Shown: piece after piece, positions 34,193 to 46,188 of the stretch
Numbering within the stretch: the stretch's first letter is position 1
How the letters are laid out: each line of letters begins with the position of its first letter
Assembly (NCBI GenBank): GCA_004352715.1
Contig: SCFE01000029.1
Span: 2,402,496 to 2,466,495, forward strand
Direction: 5' to 3'
Length of the DNA stretch: 64,000 nt
Origin: Hofstenia miamia
Lineage: Eukaryota; Xenacoelomorpha; Acoela
Notes under the pieces: generated by a model
The model's database searches: none
What the model saw: the letters and a program-made list of their open reading frames with translations, nothing else
Told to the model about the DNA's origin: nothing
Made by a program: the position numbers and the translations under genes

Positions 34193-34700
34193 CTGTCTAT
34201 CTTGATTTCAAAAAGACTTTTGATAAAGTTCCTCATTCGCACTTAATTTCGAAGCTCTCGCGTATTGGTTGTTATTTCCAGTTATCTCACTAGCAGTTCA
34301 ATTCTTCGTCTTCTTTTGTTCTTAATCTTCATCAATGAATTTACGCTACCAATCACTGCTTCCAACTCTACATGTATGCTCTATGCTGATGACACACGCA
34401 TATTTTCTTCTGACCTCAAGTATTCGAAACAGCTGTCAATCTGCCCTTTTATGGTCAACTTCCTATGGACTTTTTCTTAGCACATCTAAATCTGAAGGTA
34501 TCTTATTCTCTTCCTCCAAAAACCATTTTCCTGATTTCTTTTTAAATGACGTCATTGTTCCCTTCAAACCTTATGTTCGTGATCTTGGTATTTTATTTCC
34601 AGTTCTCTCTCCTATTCTATACATATTTCTCACAAAGCTAAAAATTCTCTTCTATCTCTTACTTTCCCAAATCCACTATGCCCAGTTCTTCTAACTCCTC
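34193..34700 (+). pseudogene. LINE reverse transcriptase relic
   Basis: The plus strand reads LDFKKTFDKVPHSHLISKLS (RT motif A region) at 34200-34260, then NSTCMLYADDTRIFSSDLK (catalytic YADD) at 34356-34425 and FLNDVIVPFKPYVRDLGIL at 34528-34596, in shifting frames. Its base composition is richer in C than its surroundings, which suggests a separate LINE family from A and B. A short cysteine-poor tail follows to about 34930. Confidence 0.75.
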
Positions 34701-35174
34701 CACCAAATTAATAATCTTCAAGTCATATTGTCTTAGCGCATTTCGTTTTGGATTTCAGTGTTGGTATCTCAACTCTTACTTCTCAACTGAAATTGATCGT
34801 CTTTTACACCGCGCTCTTCTCTGGATGTACTCTTCTAATAAATCTTTCCTTCATCTCCATTTAAAGCTTGTTTGTAAATTTTGTAAATTCATTATTATCA
34901 CTGCGTTAACAAGAGAAAATTTATTAATATAAACTACTTTTTTTGGTAGGATCTAACATCTAAAACGTATATTTAAGGTCAACATTTCAAAAAAAAATTC
35001 TGAAGGCTCGGGAACTGGAACCAGATATTTCATGTTTATCAATGTGTAGCTCACATAACAAAAGCTATAAGTAATGTCAGTTTTAGCGCCAAAATATTTC
35101 ATTCTTTCGTAAATAGCATGATTTATTTGAGATGTTAGGTTCTGCTTGCAAATTGTTTTAGTCAGTGAATTGAG

Positions 35175-36665
35175 GTGGTTTATTTATGTACAATGAGTTG
35201 TTTAGAACAAAAGGATCTTTACTGTTTTATTTGTGGCGCATATGGAAAAAGCCACAGAAACATAACTCAATCTATTGAACAATTATTTGAAAACGTATAT
35301 AATTTTCCTCCTGTTGATCATAGAAAACCCTTTGCNNNNNNNNNNNNNNNNNNNNNNNNNNNNNNNNNNNNNNNNNNNNNNNNNNNNNNNNNNNNNNNNN
35401 NNNNNNNNNNNNNNNNNNNNNNNNNNNNNNNNNNNNNNNNNNNNNNNNNNNNNNNNNNNNNNNNNNNNNNNNNNNNNNNNNNNNNNNNNNNNNNNNNNNN
35501 NNNNNNNNNNNNNNNNNNNNNNNNNNNNNNNNNNNNNNNNNNNNNNNNNNNNNNNNNNNNNNNNNNNNNNNNNNNNNNNNNNNNNNNNNNNNNNNNNNNN
35601 NNNNNNNNNNNNNNNNNNNNNNNNNNNNNNNNNNNCTAGATTCATACAATCTATTTATGGATACTGGTAAAGGGTCACTTAAAGCTGTTCTCATATCAAA
35701 AACTGACAACAAGAGCGTACCTGTTGCTTATAGTTCTTCTTCAAAGGAAACATACGAATCATTTTCAATTGTTCTTAAAAAACTAGATTTCATCAGTCTT
35801 AATGTCGAAGTATGCTCTGACTTGAAAGTAGTTAATATAATCTCAGGAATTCAATGAAATTCCTGCAAATATCCTTGCTTGTTTTGTTTATGGACGCCAC
35901 ATACCATGCGAAATAATTGGGACGCCGAATTCCCTAAAAGAGGGAAGGCGAGCTCAATAAATTCTCTATCATCAAGACACCTCTAGTAACTCCAGAACAA
36001 ATNNNNNNNNNNNNNNNNNNNNNNNNNNNNNNNNNNNNNNNNNNNNNNNNNNNNNNNNNNNNNNNNNNNNNNNNNNNNNNNNNNNNNNNNNNNNNNNNNN
36101 NNNNNNNNNNNNNNNNNNNNNNNNNNNNNNNNNNNNNNNNNNNNNNNNNNNNNNNNNNNNNNNNNNNNNNNNNNNNNNNNNNNNNNNNNNNNNNNNNNNN
36201 NNNNNNNNNNNNNNNNNNNNNNNNNNNNNNNNNNNNNNNNNNNNNNNNNNNNNNNNNNNNNNNNNNNNNNNNNNNNNATCACTTATCTCTCAAGCATCAT
36301 TTTCTGGACCTGAAGTAAAAAAATTACTAAGATTAACACAATTTAAAATTAGCCTAACTGAAAGTGAACGGACCGCTTGGAATGCTTTTGAAAATTCCTT
36401 TACGGCTGTTTTTGGAAGAACACAAGCAACAGGCTAATCACTAGCATCTTTAAAACAACTATTTAATGCTTATCAACATCTCGGTCTCTCAGTTACGAAC
36501 AAAATTCACTACCTAAAAAATCATTTATCCAAATTACCACTGAATTGTAGCCTTGAAAATGAAGAACGTGGTGAGCGAATGCATCAAGTGATTGATATTT
36601 TTGAGCAAAGATTCGATTTGGACATTAATATGTTAGCAAAATGCCTTTGGTATTTGTCACTTTAA
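35175..36665 (+). pseudogene. Relic of a transposon-like protein of unnamed family, broken by two gaps
   Basis: Pieces on the plus strand: MSCLEQKDLYCFICGAYGKS (35193-35250), DTGKGSLKAVLISKTDNKSV with FISLNVEVCSDLKVVNIISG (35658-35850), a frameshifted KYPCLFCLWTPH (about 35865-35905), then TESERTAWNAFENSFTAVFG (36357-36420), IHYLKNHLSKLPLNCSLENE and ERGERMHQVIDIFEQRFDLD (to about 36630). The layout, with a C-x2-C-x-W cysteine pair and a late ERGER(F/M)HQ box, recalls a protein family found in many copies in invertebrate genomes and probably transposon-borne. I cannot name its superfamily. Stops and gaps make this copy dead. Confidence 0.5.
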
Positions 36666-37290
36666 TGTATTTACTGATTGTTTCAAAAACTTTTATGCTT
36701 TAGTTGGATTATTCAATATTATTCAATGATTTCAAAATGGCACATTTTTAAATGATTTTCTATTGGAAATTTTAGACCAAATATAATTTTTCCGTAAAAA
36801 CCAATATTATTTTTGTAATTCCCACATAAAAATTTCGTCTGGAGGAATTTGATCTTAAAACAGTGTTATTATTATATTATATTATATTCATTTGCTACTC
36901 GTGTGTTAGTAATATAAAATTTATTTTTCAATATGGGGAATTCTGTGAAAAATGAAAAGTAGCAAATCATAATTTAATGGTAATAATATATCTTTATTTG
37001 AAAATGCAGGGGTTTGGTGCATCTAGCAGCTGAAATTTAATAAGAAATTTGACAAATGCTCCATGATTATAGTAATTTAATCTATTTTTGAAAATTATTT
37101 AATATGATTAAGCAATACAGACAAGGTCAACAACATAACATGTATATACTTGCAGGATTATAGCAGAAAAGCAATGACAGGTATTGCACTAAGATATAAA
37201 TGACAAAAAATTCCAACTTTAGGCATAACAAGTGACATACAATGGTACATATGAATTAATACACTAAAAATGGGGTACCAACAATACTGA
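36666..37290. other. No gene recognised
   Basis: AT-rich sequence between two transposon relics. Confidence 0.5.
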
Positions 37291-37293
37291 ACA

Positions 37294-38790
37294 TCACTCC
37301 AGAAGACCTAAAGCACATACTTTAAGTCCATATTCTTTTTTAGCATTTACTGCAAGGATCTTCAGGCTGCTCAGTCGTGACTGGCTGATTGTACTGCGGA
37401 GAGCATTCCTGACAAATTTAAGAGCAGAAAAGGATCTCTCACAGGAACAAGATATAATGGGCAGAGTGAGAATCAACTGGTATGCGATGGAGAGTATTCG
37501 GTAAAGTTTGCCTAGTTCAGAACAAGTTATATAACAGTAAATTGAGTGAATGCAGTTAGTGTTAATATGTTCAAAACAGAGTTTGCAGCAACAGCATGAA
37601 TGAATAGGCAGTAGCTCATCTCGAGGATTCCTTTTTTGAGATCAGCCTTGTAAAAGGTAAAAAGAGTTTTGATTTTCTCCATCTTTGCAGGTGAGATTGA
37701 TGGGTTTACTAGAGTCAGTTGACAGTAACAGGACTAAATCTTTGCACTACATTTTGAAGTTGCTCTCCGTTCACTTAGCTGCAGTCTCTCTTTTTAAAAT
37801 CTTGGATGAGAACAAAACTTTATACCAGTTATCAACGAGAGAAGATCCCCGAATTGCTGATAGCGAGTGTAGAGTCTTGGATGCTCTGTTATATTCATTC
37901 GATTTGGGTCACAAATGTTGCATGTAGTTTTGTAGATCATTCGATGAAATTGTAGTTTTCAACAACACCAAAGAACTCTTGGACTATAATATTTCTCGAG
38001 CATGCGTTCACACTGAAAAAATTAAATCTGCGTGCAAAACAGTGATAAAAAAACGCAGATTTGGAAATTTTCCGCAGCCTGGAGTAAATGCCTGACATCA
38101 TTGAGCAGCAATTGTATCCTTGTCCTTGTATAATTGACATATCGAGTCCATGTTCTTCAAGAACCTTCTGTAGATTGTTCTCCTGCAGTGGTTATTCTCA
38201 CTTATGTCGATATGATGGTGAATGACAGCCATTTGATCTTTCTTGCTTGTCTGACGTAGTGTTCAAGCACACATCACATCAGCACTGCATTTAATCAAAT
38301 CATTCTGAGAACTGGGAGACGTGTAGCTGGGATATCCCTTTGGATTGCCATTTGACTTTGCGAGGTGTGTGGTCAGGTCGGAATTCCATTAAGAAAAGGT
38401 TCATTATCTAAATGAACACTCCTATGCCATCTGAATCTTCAGATTCGACATGACTGCTGAATGGTAATCGGAGTCTTGCCAGTGTGTTATTAGTAACGTA
38501 AACAAGCATAGGCATAATTTTGTGGCTGCTCTGTTAACCAGTAACACAATGCCAAGAGTCTCTTCCTTTCTGCATCTAATACTGCATTGATGAAACATTT
38601 AATCAAAAAAGCTTCCCAATACTACATGCAGACTTGGTGCCAATTTCTAAATCCTTTTTTTTGAAATTTCACGTCGTAAGTTGATGCTCCAAACACATAA
38701 AATGGAAACAAAATGCAGCGTCAATGTCTATTACATATTCCAACCAAGGATTGTCATTGAACCACTTGCTCTGAAGTGATCTCGATTACC
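37294..38790 (-). pseudogene. hAT transposase relic, TTF/ZMYM1-like
   Basis: Read from 38790 down: SKWFNDNPWLEYVIDIDAAF (TTF-type zinc finger region, next to CFHF), GFRNWHQVC, then GLDMSIIQGQGYNCCSMMSG (38150-38070) and FYHCFARRFNFFSVNAC (38050-38000), and finally LTLPIISCSCERSFSALKFV and NALRSTISQSRLSSLKILAV (37476-37340), the hAT C-terminal dimerisation domain. The order matches ZMYM1-like and related hAT transposases. Many frameshifts and stops are present. The terminal repeats were not found. Confidence 0.83.
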
Positions 38791-39080
38791 TCCACCCACC
38801 CTCTAAAATGTACTTGTTTTATTGAATTCGTTCTGTTGTGGTCTTAAGATTTGTACGAGAGGATGCATTTTTGGGCCTCAGATATGCTGGTCAACGTCAC
38901 AGTTGATACAGACGGGTTGAATGCGGGAATAAGTGTTGTGGCCTCGAGAACACGGTTGGACTTAAAAAGGAAACCCGATTTGATTGCCTGCACATCGTTT
39001 CTAAAATGCAATAGAAACATGAATAAACAGCATCCGTATAAATATTAAATTTACATGAATACACATTAAATATATATATA

Positions 39081-39205
39081 NNNNNNNNNNNNNNNNNNNN
39101 NNNNNNNNNNNNNNNNNNNNNNNNNNNNNNNNNNNNNNNNNNNNNNNNNNNNNNNNNNNNNNNNNNNNNNNNNNNNNNNNNNNNNNNNNNNNNNNNNNNN
39201 NNNNN

Positions 39206-39238
<33 letters not shown>
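39081..39238. other. Assembly gap (125 N) and (TA)n tract
   Basis: The gap (39081-39205) lies between two (TA)n tracts, 350 bases upstream of the second SRRM1 exon. It, or sequence before it, may hide the first SRRM1 exon. Confidence 0.95.
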
Positions 39239-39239
<1 letters not shown>

Positions 39240-39554
39240 TACCCCTTAATCTTTAAGTTTTGAAATAAAAGCGGGGGCGATTCGCCCCCCTCCCCTTCGG
39301 TGCGTTATTGACATTTTATGCCCCACTGCGATACGGATTAACTAAATCAATTAAATTTTACATGTACACATGAATGCGAAGGTGTTGAATCATGCACTCA
39401 CAGTTAATAGTTTTGTTGTGTATCCAAATTAAACAAATGTCTAGGTTTTTCTTTTTCCTAATTTCAAAGAACGATTTCTTGTTCATTTTAGTATCACATA
39501 GCAACTTATTGTGATTAGGGTAAGCTTTTATTAGAGTTAATTTTTGTTATTTAG

Positions 39555-42500
39555 GGCACAAATGCTGATCAAGATAACAGATTTGTTAATAAGCAAAAAA
39601 AGCTCAAGCAGCAGTTACGTTTCGAAGACATTTTGGAGACTAGAGTTGATATGAGCAAAGTTAATCTTGATGTTATGAAACCATGGATTACAAAACGTTT
39701 AAGTGATATTCTTGGGTTGGAAGATGAAGTACTTGTGGAGTTTATATTTAATATGCTAGAAGAAAAGGTATGCTACTTTCTAATTTTTAGTAGTTAGTTT
39801 ATTTCAATATATTCATATCTGATATTAGCCAATTTTCATTCTTTTGCCGAATGTTAGTGGTACTAGTATTTTACTTTTTAGCATAGATATTTGTTATATT
39901 ATATGAAAAAATGTCATTAAATTATTAATAGATTGTATTCCATTGGAGCTTAAATTCACCTTTCTTTTAGCAAAATATAAACGTTATTTTTTTAGCAATT
40001 TCCTGATCCTAAAGACTGTCAAGTTAATCTCACTGGATTTTTAAATGCGAAAAATGCTCGAATATTTATGGCTGACCTTTGGAATCTTTTGTTGTCTGCA
40101 CAAGAAACAACGGGGGGAATTCCTCAAATCTTCATAGAAGAAAAAACTTTGGAAATACTTGCCCGTGAAAAAGAAGTGAAACGGTTAAAAGAAAAACAGA
40201 CTTCTAGCACTATCGCTGAAATGGAAGATCAGTACGTTATTTATCGCTTATATATAAATAAAATGAAACAAGACTGGACCATACGCTGGTTTTCTTCAAA
40301 TTCTAGAAATGGCATAGTTTACTGATACTGATAAAAATTGCCAAAATCGGACATATTCCGACTGAAATCGACATTTTTTACTTGGCCAGGACCAGACCTC
40401 ATTTTCATTGGGAAGATCTGCTAATATATGTAATGGGATAAATTATTACACTCAATCAATTTCATAAACAAATGCCGAGTTTTGAGAATGCGTTTCAAGT
40501 TATTTTCTTTCTGATCTCATCGCCTTACAGAACTTACATATTGAACACAGAGAGTCAGATTTAATTATTAAAAATAATTTTTTCTTATCTACAAATTGTT
40601 CACATGTCAGAGTTATAACTTGACTCTCCATCGACCCGATCGAGTTTTTNNNNNNNNNNNNNNNNNNNNNCTTACAGAACTTACATATTGAACACAGAGA
40701 GTCAGATTTAATTATTAAAAATAATTTTTTCTTATCTACAAATTGTTCACATGTCAGAGTTATAACTTGACTCTCCATCGACCCGATCGAGTTTTTAAGG
40801 CAAAAACACTAACCACTATAAAATATATACATTCTGATAATATTTAATTTCTTAACTCTTTTATGTATTGCCTGCCTCCCTTTTAAGCGGAATAGCCATC
40901 TTTATGCGAGAGCAAATTATCTGAGCATCCGCAAATTTCTTAAAAACCGCATCCAAATATAGATGATCCAATGCGATCCAAATTTAATTCTAAATTAGTA
41001 TTATCAAACGTTTGTATTTAATTCCTATAATTTTCTGATATCCAGCACAGATTAGTTGTCATAGTCAATTTGTTTAGAAAAGTACGAGAGACAGCTGACA
41101 AAATCAGTAAGCTTATCGGCCACGAATCAAGACGTTCACCTAGAAGGGTACATTTGCATTTCTTATATTTGAATTAATTTGGCATTTAGCGTGAGAGCAG
41201 CTCTGAACGACGTCGAAAAACAAGAAACTATAGGTATATATTTTTATTATATAAATTTTCGAATGATGCTTATCATTGGTCCTTCCTCTAAAATAGTTCT
41301 AAAGGACTCTTTCGTTTTTCTTAATGTTGTTTCAAAATTATTGTGAACTTTTTTTGTGAAACAAGGAAACTTTATCATTCAATTCTAGGAGACGGTCTTC
41401 TTCTTTGGATTCAGATAATTCCTCACTTTCACCCCATCGGCGACGTTCTCCGCATAGATCTCCTCATAGAGAACGAAGGTAGTGCAATCATTATTTTAAT
41501 TTTCAATTAAATATTTTAGACGACGTCATAGCAGTTCACCTCGGAAACGCTCTCCATATGCTAGACGAAGTCCTCCTCGTCGGAGAGTTAGTTCTCCTCG
41601 CAGTAATTCACCTCGTAGAAGATCACCATATTCGCGCAGAAGTATTGAACGTCATAGAAGTAGTCCCCCCAGACGACGTCATGAGGAAAGGAGACGTTCA
41701 CGTGAAAGACACATTTCGCCAAATGAACGCCCGAAACGAAGGTCTCCTCGTCGTTCTCCACGCGAAAGGCATCGATCACCTTTTGAGAGAAAACGTCGTA
41801 TTTCTCGTGAAAATACGCCTCCCCCGAAAATTTCACCAAAGAAAGAACCTGTAAGCTCAAGTTCATCTGATGCAGATCAGATATCACATAAAGATAGTTC
41901 TTCAGATTCACACATATCACCTGAAAAACAACAAAAATCACAAATTCATGCTGAAGAAGTTATAACCAAGGAATCATCTCGCAAAGTAGAAAGGGTTAGC
42001 AGTAGTAGACACAGACCGTCCCCAGTCAGTCATTCTCGTGGTCGCAGAGATGCTTCGCATGAACACAAAAGGAGATCTCCTAAAAAACGTGATTCTCGGT
42101 CCTCACCAGATCCACATAACCGAAGTTTAGATCGCAAGGAATCCCCCGATGCGCGACACAAGCAATATAGAATTATCCACTCTGAACGATATGTGACATC
42201 TCCAAAACGAAAGGGTAGATTTGATGAAAGGCGTCTGGAGCGTAGACGCTCTCCTGAAAAACGGTATAATTTTCGTGAATATCTTAGCCAAATTTGTAAA
42301 GTATATTCTTTTATAATTATAAAGATTGTCTGCGAATGATGACTAGACTTGTTCGGCAATCAAACTACACGAGGCAGTCAATTATTAACCTACTACGTCA
42401 ATAATCCCGACGGATAGCGATATCTAAAAACATTTTTTTTTAAAACTTTTATCGAAAACAATACACCCAACTCCACTTGGTTTAAGAATTTATGTTTTGG

Positions 42501-45500
42501 CTTAGGGTTTAGACCGTGCACATGTTCGCGAATTATGTTGCCAAACTACGATTAGTTCAAACAACAAATATAGCACGTTGGAAGTCTGAGTATTGCAAGT
42601 AATTTTAACTATAACTTCTAATTGGTAATTGAATTTGGCAGTTGCATCAATCAATTATCAATCAATTTATTTAACAGCCCTGGTGATAACGAATAATTAT
42701 TTATCATTGAATCTAAAAACTCAATTGACATTTTTTTGGTTTGCGATGCCATATTTTCGGAATTATTGAATGTTAATGTTTTTTATTATACATTTTAATG
42801 TATTAATTGTGTTACGAAGTTTCAATTTTCAATTATGCATTTAGAGAAGAGAAAATGTCTGGTATTAAACGTACTATTCAACGAACACCTTCTTCTTCGA
42901 ATTCTAGTAATTCCGAGAGTGACCAATCACCTCCCACCAAATCAAACGCTGCTTTAAACGTTAGTGATGAATCTGTCAGCGACGATGACGAACAGTGAGC
43001 ATAATTTTTTCGTAATTTTTCAAAAAAATGTTTTATGCATTTATAAATTGTGTTTTATCTGGTTCTAAACATACTTTTGGGCAGTTATGATTCCAGAACG
43101 ACTGGATCCCTCATAAAATTTCAAGTATTAGTATTTTCGCAATTGCCAACTCGCATATATATATTTATTGACATTTAAATAATGCTTCAGTTAAGTAAAA
43201 TGTAATTTATTTTCAATTTAAGAATTTAAAATTTAAGAACTATTGTCATTAATAAATAATATTCAAGTTTTGTTGGCTGCTGAATTTTTAGCATCACTGT
43301 GCATGGAGATTGTGGGCCTTCCTGTATTTTTTATTTTATTTTGTACTTTATGCATGAATTTTTTTGAATTGATGTTAATTTGTTTGTTTAGGAAACGCTC
43401 CTTAAAACCAACTGCCGTAGTAGCTCCTTCAATTATTCAAAATAAACAGTCTTCCATTTCTCAATCAAGTGAAAGCTCTGATGGTGATTCCTCTTCAGAA
43501 TCAGTAGAACCTCCTCCCAAGGAAGTTCGACGTCCTAGGCGCGAGGAATATCGGGAGGAGAGAAGGCGGCGATCTCCTCGAATTAGTCCTCCGGATCGAC
43601 ATCGGAGACGACGGGAGTCGTCAGATCATCGGCGTAGACGTATTTCTCCATTTGAGCACCGTAGACGGTATGATTCTCCTGAGAGACGTAGACGCGTCGA
43701 AACACCACCTCGCAGACGCGATGAAATTGATCGACGCAGGCGGTCAGATGTGTCCCCTATTTCTAGACGCAAATATGATGAAAGTCGTAGACGTAGAGTG
43801 CCTACACCCGAGCATAGAAGAAGATCTGAACGCGAAAGAACACCTGAGAAATCGCGAAAAATCAGGCGTAAAGTATCAGTATCGTCATCTTCAAGTGAAA
43901 GTGATTCTTCAATGTCTCCGCCTCCTAAAGTTCGTAAACAGGTCCGAAGACCACCTAGCAGTAGTAGCAGCATGTCTTCTGAAGATGAAGTTCAAATGAA
44001 AAAGGTTTGTATTATTACCTATAGTGTAAGTTGGTATATCAAATTATATCAACAACTTAGCTTTGATGCGATATTGTGTGAATTTGCAAACTGTTTTTTG
44101 TGGACCAAATTATGAGAACAACCTTAATGGTTTGAGCTGATTTTTGTTGTTAATATTTTTGGATTTTCGTCTTTTGGTGTTGACCAAAATTTACAAACGT
44201 ACTGTTCTTGCTCATTATCATATGAAGTAAATTGCGAAGCTTTTAATGCTTTATAAATTATCTAATTTAAAAATTGATTTTTATATAGATGCCGTATAAA
44301 TTACACGAAATGATGTTTTCAATACTATCTTGTTCCTAGTTACAGAGATATAATCTTTGGAATAGCGTTATAATATGTGAGATTGGCGCTTTTACTTACT
44401 CCGACTTTTTCCTTGTAACCCATCAACTCCGTGAAATAGATGTAATGAATTATATTCTTATAAATATTTCCTATCAGATGGCTTAAATTTCATCGAAATC
44501 TGCCAAATAGGTACGGAGATATGAGCGTTTAAAGACACAACGCTTGTAAGTGTGACACAGAAATAGCACACACGCTATCGTATTAATATATAGATGTTTT
44601 TAATTGAGTTGGAACTAGCTCTGTAGATTTACGTGAATATATTTTTACTTTATATTTATAACTAAGTTAATGTCATTTATAGAGCATAATTGTAAGGTAA
44701 TGCCTAATTTAAGTGTCAGAAGAGGTTGTGTACTTGGACAAAGGGTAATTAATTCGATCAAATAAAAATATATATCAATTTATTAAATTTGCAAAATAGT
44801 GTCTTGAGGATGATTATTGTCTGTGATTGTTTTGTATGCAAAAAAGATTTTATAATTTATTGAAATTTTCCCATTCTTTAGTTTATAAATATACGAAGAA
44901 TTGATGCTTTCAACCAAGAACTAAAAATAATTTTTTACTGCTCCCTTAAATGTCATTTTGAATAAATCACTCATCTCAATGCACTAGCACAAAAATCCCA
45001 TGTTGTCTTCACATTTGATAACCTCACGACCTATTTTATTGCAATGCTGCAAATCGCCGTATTATAAGTTAGCCATGATATTGATAATACATTATATATT
45101 TTTTATATTATTTACATCATGGCTGACTGCTAATTCATTTTCTCTAAAAATGAATTAAAAGCCTATAAGATATGTTTAATGTGAAATACTGAAGTGTGTT
45201 ACCAAAGTTCGAACACAGAACTGAAACGTTTATATAATCTGAGATTACCGGATATCCCCTTCCCGGATTTTTATAACAAGCATTTTTAGAAAATCATTTT
45301 TTGAATATTTATAAATATTCGATGTCTTAATATGTACGAATGAATGTTTGTTATATTGGCTTCAAGTATTGCCCTTAATCAGTTTAAATTATTGACATCT
45401 CTGAGAATATGCTAAATATTCCATTGTTCATAGGTGCATTGCTATTTTAGGGCCTCCTATTGTACCAACGAGGCATGTAACAGTGTTGTGTGGATCCTCA

Positions 45501-46133
45501 CTGTAATATTGGCGCCGTCTAGATTATGATTACGCAAAGAATGTCACTTGAGATTGAAATAGACACAATGCGATGTCTTCGTAAATAATATAAGCTTTAA
45601 AAACAACCTTATTATATGGCTAAATCAGATTATTGCCCTCTTCGCCCCTTAATTTAGTTGTGAATCTAAAAGGATAACTCATCTTTTCTATTTTTTTACG
45701 TAGTTTTTACACTTTGAATCGACAATTTTTATGCACAGATAATTGTATGTATTTCGTTGTTTAGGAGAAGAAAAAGAAAATCCCACAGAAAATGCGTTTA
45801 AGAAAACGCAAGCCGTCTTCATCGTCCTCATCGTCCAGTTATTCTAGTTCTGATTCTTCGGAAAATGAAAAGGTAATTGCCAAACGAAAAGGAAAATTTC
45901 CTTTCGACTCGCCTCCGCCTAATTGGAAAGGTAGCTCATTAAAATATCGAAGATCACGTGAGCGTAGAGCTGAACCAAGTCGTCGACATGAAACCACAAG
46001 CCGCCGCAGATATCATACTCCATCTCCACCTCGTATGTCTATAATAGATATCATATTGTATTCTGTTCGGGAATGGCTATGTCAGTCTATTACTAGAAAT
46101 ATCATTCATTTATTAAATTTTATCATATTTTTG

Positions 46134-46188
<55 letters not shown>

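Noticed and set aside
43243-43391. Open frame with hydrophobic residues upstream of an SRRM1 exon
   Set aside because: A good acceptor at 43391 and the phase of the preceding exon show that this part is intron; the membrane-like look comes from T-rich intron sequence.
41558-44000. Several open frames overlapping SRRM1 exons, on both strands
   Set aside because: They are shadows of the arginine- and serine-rich coding exons, whose codon bias keeps other frames open; they have no family features.
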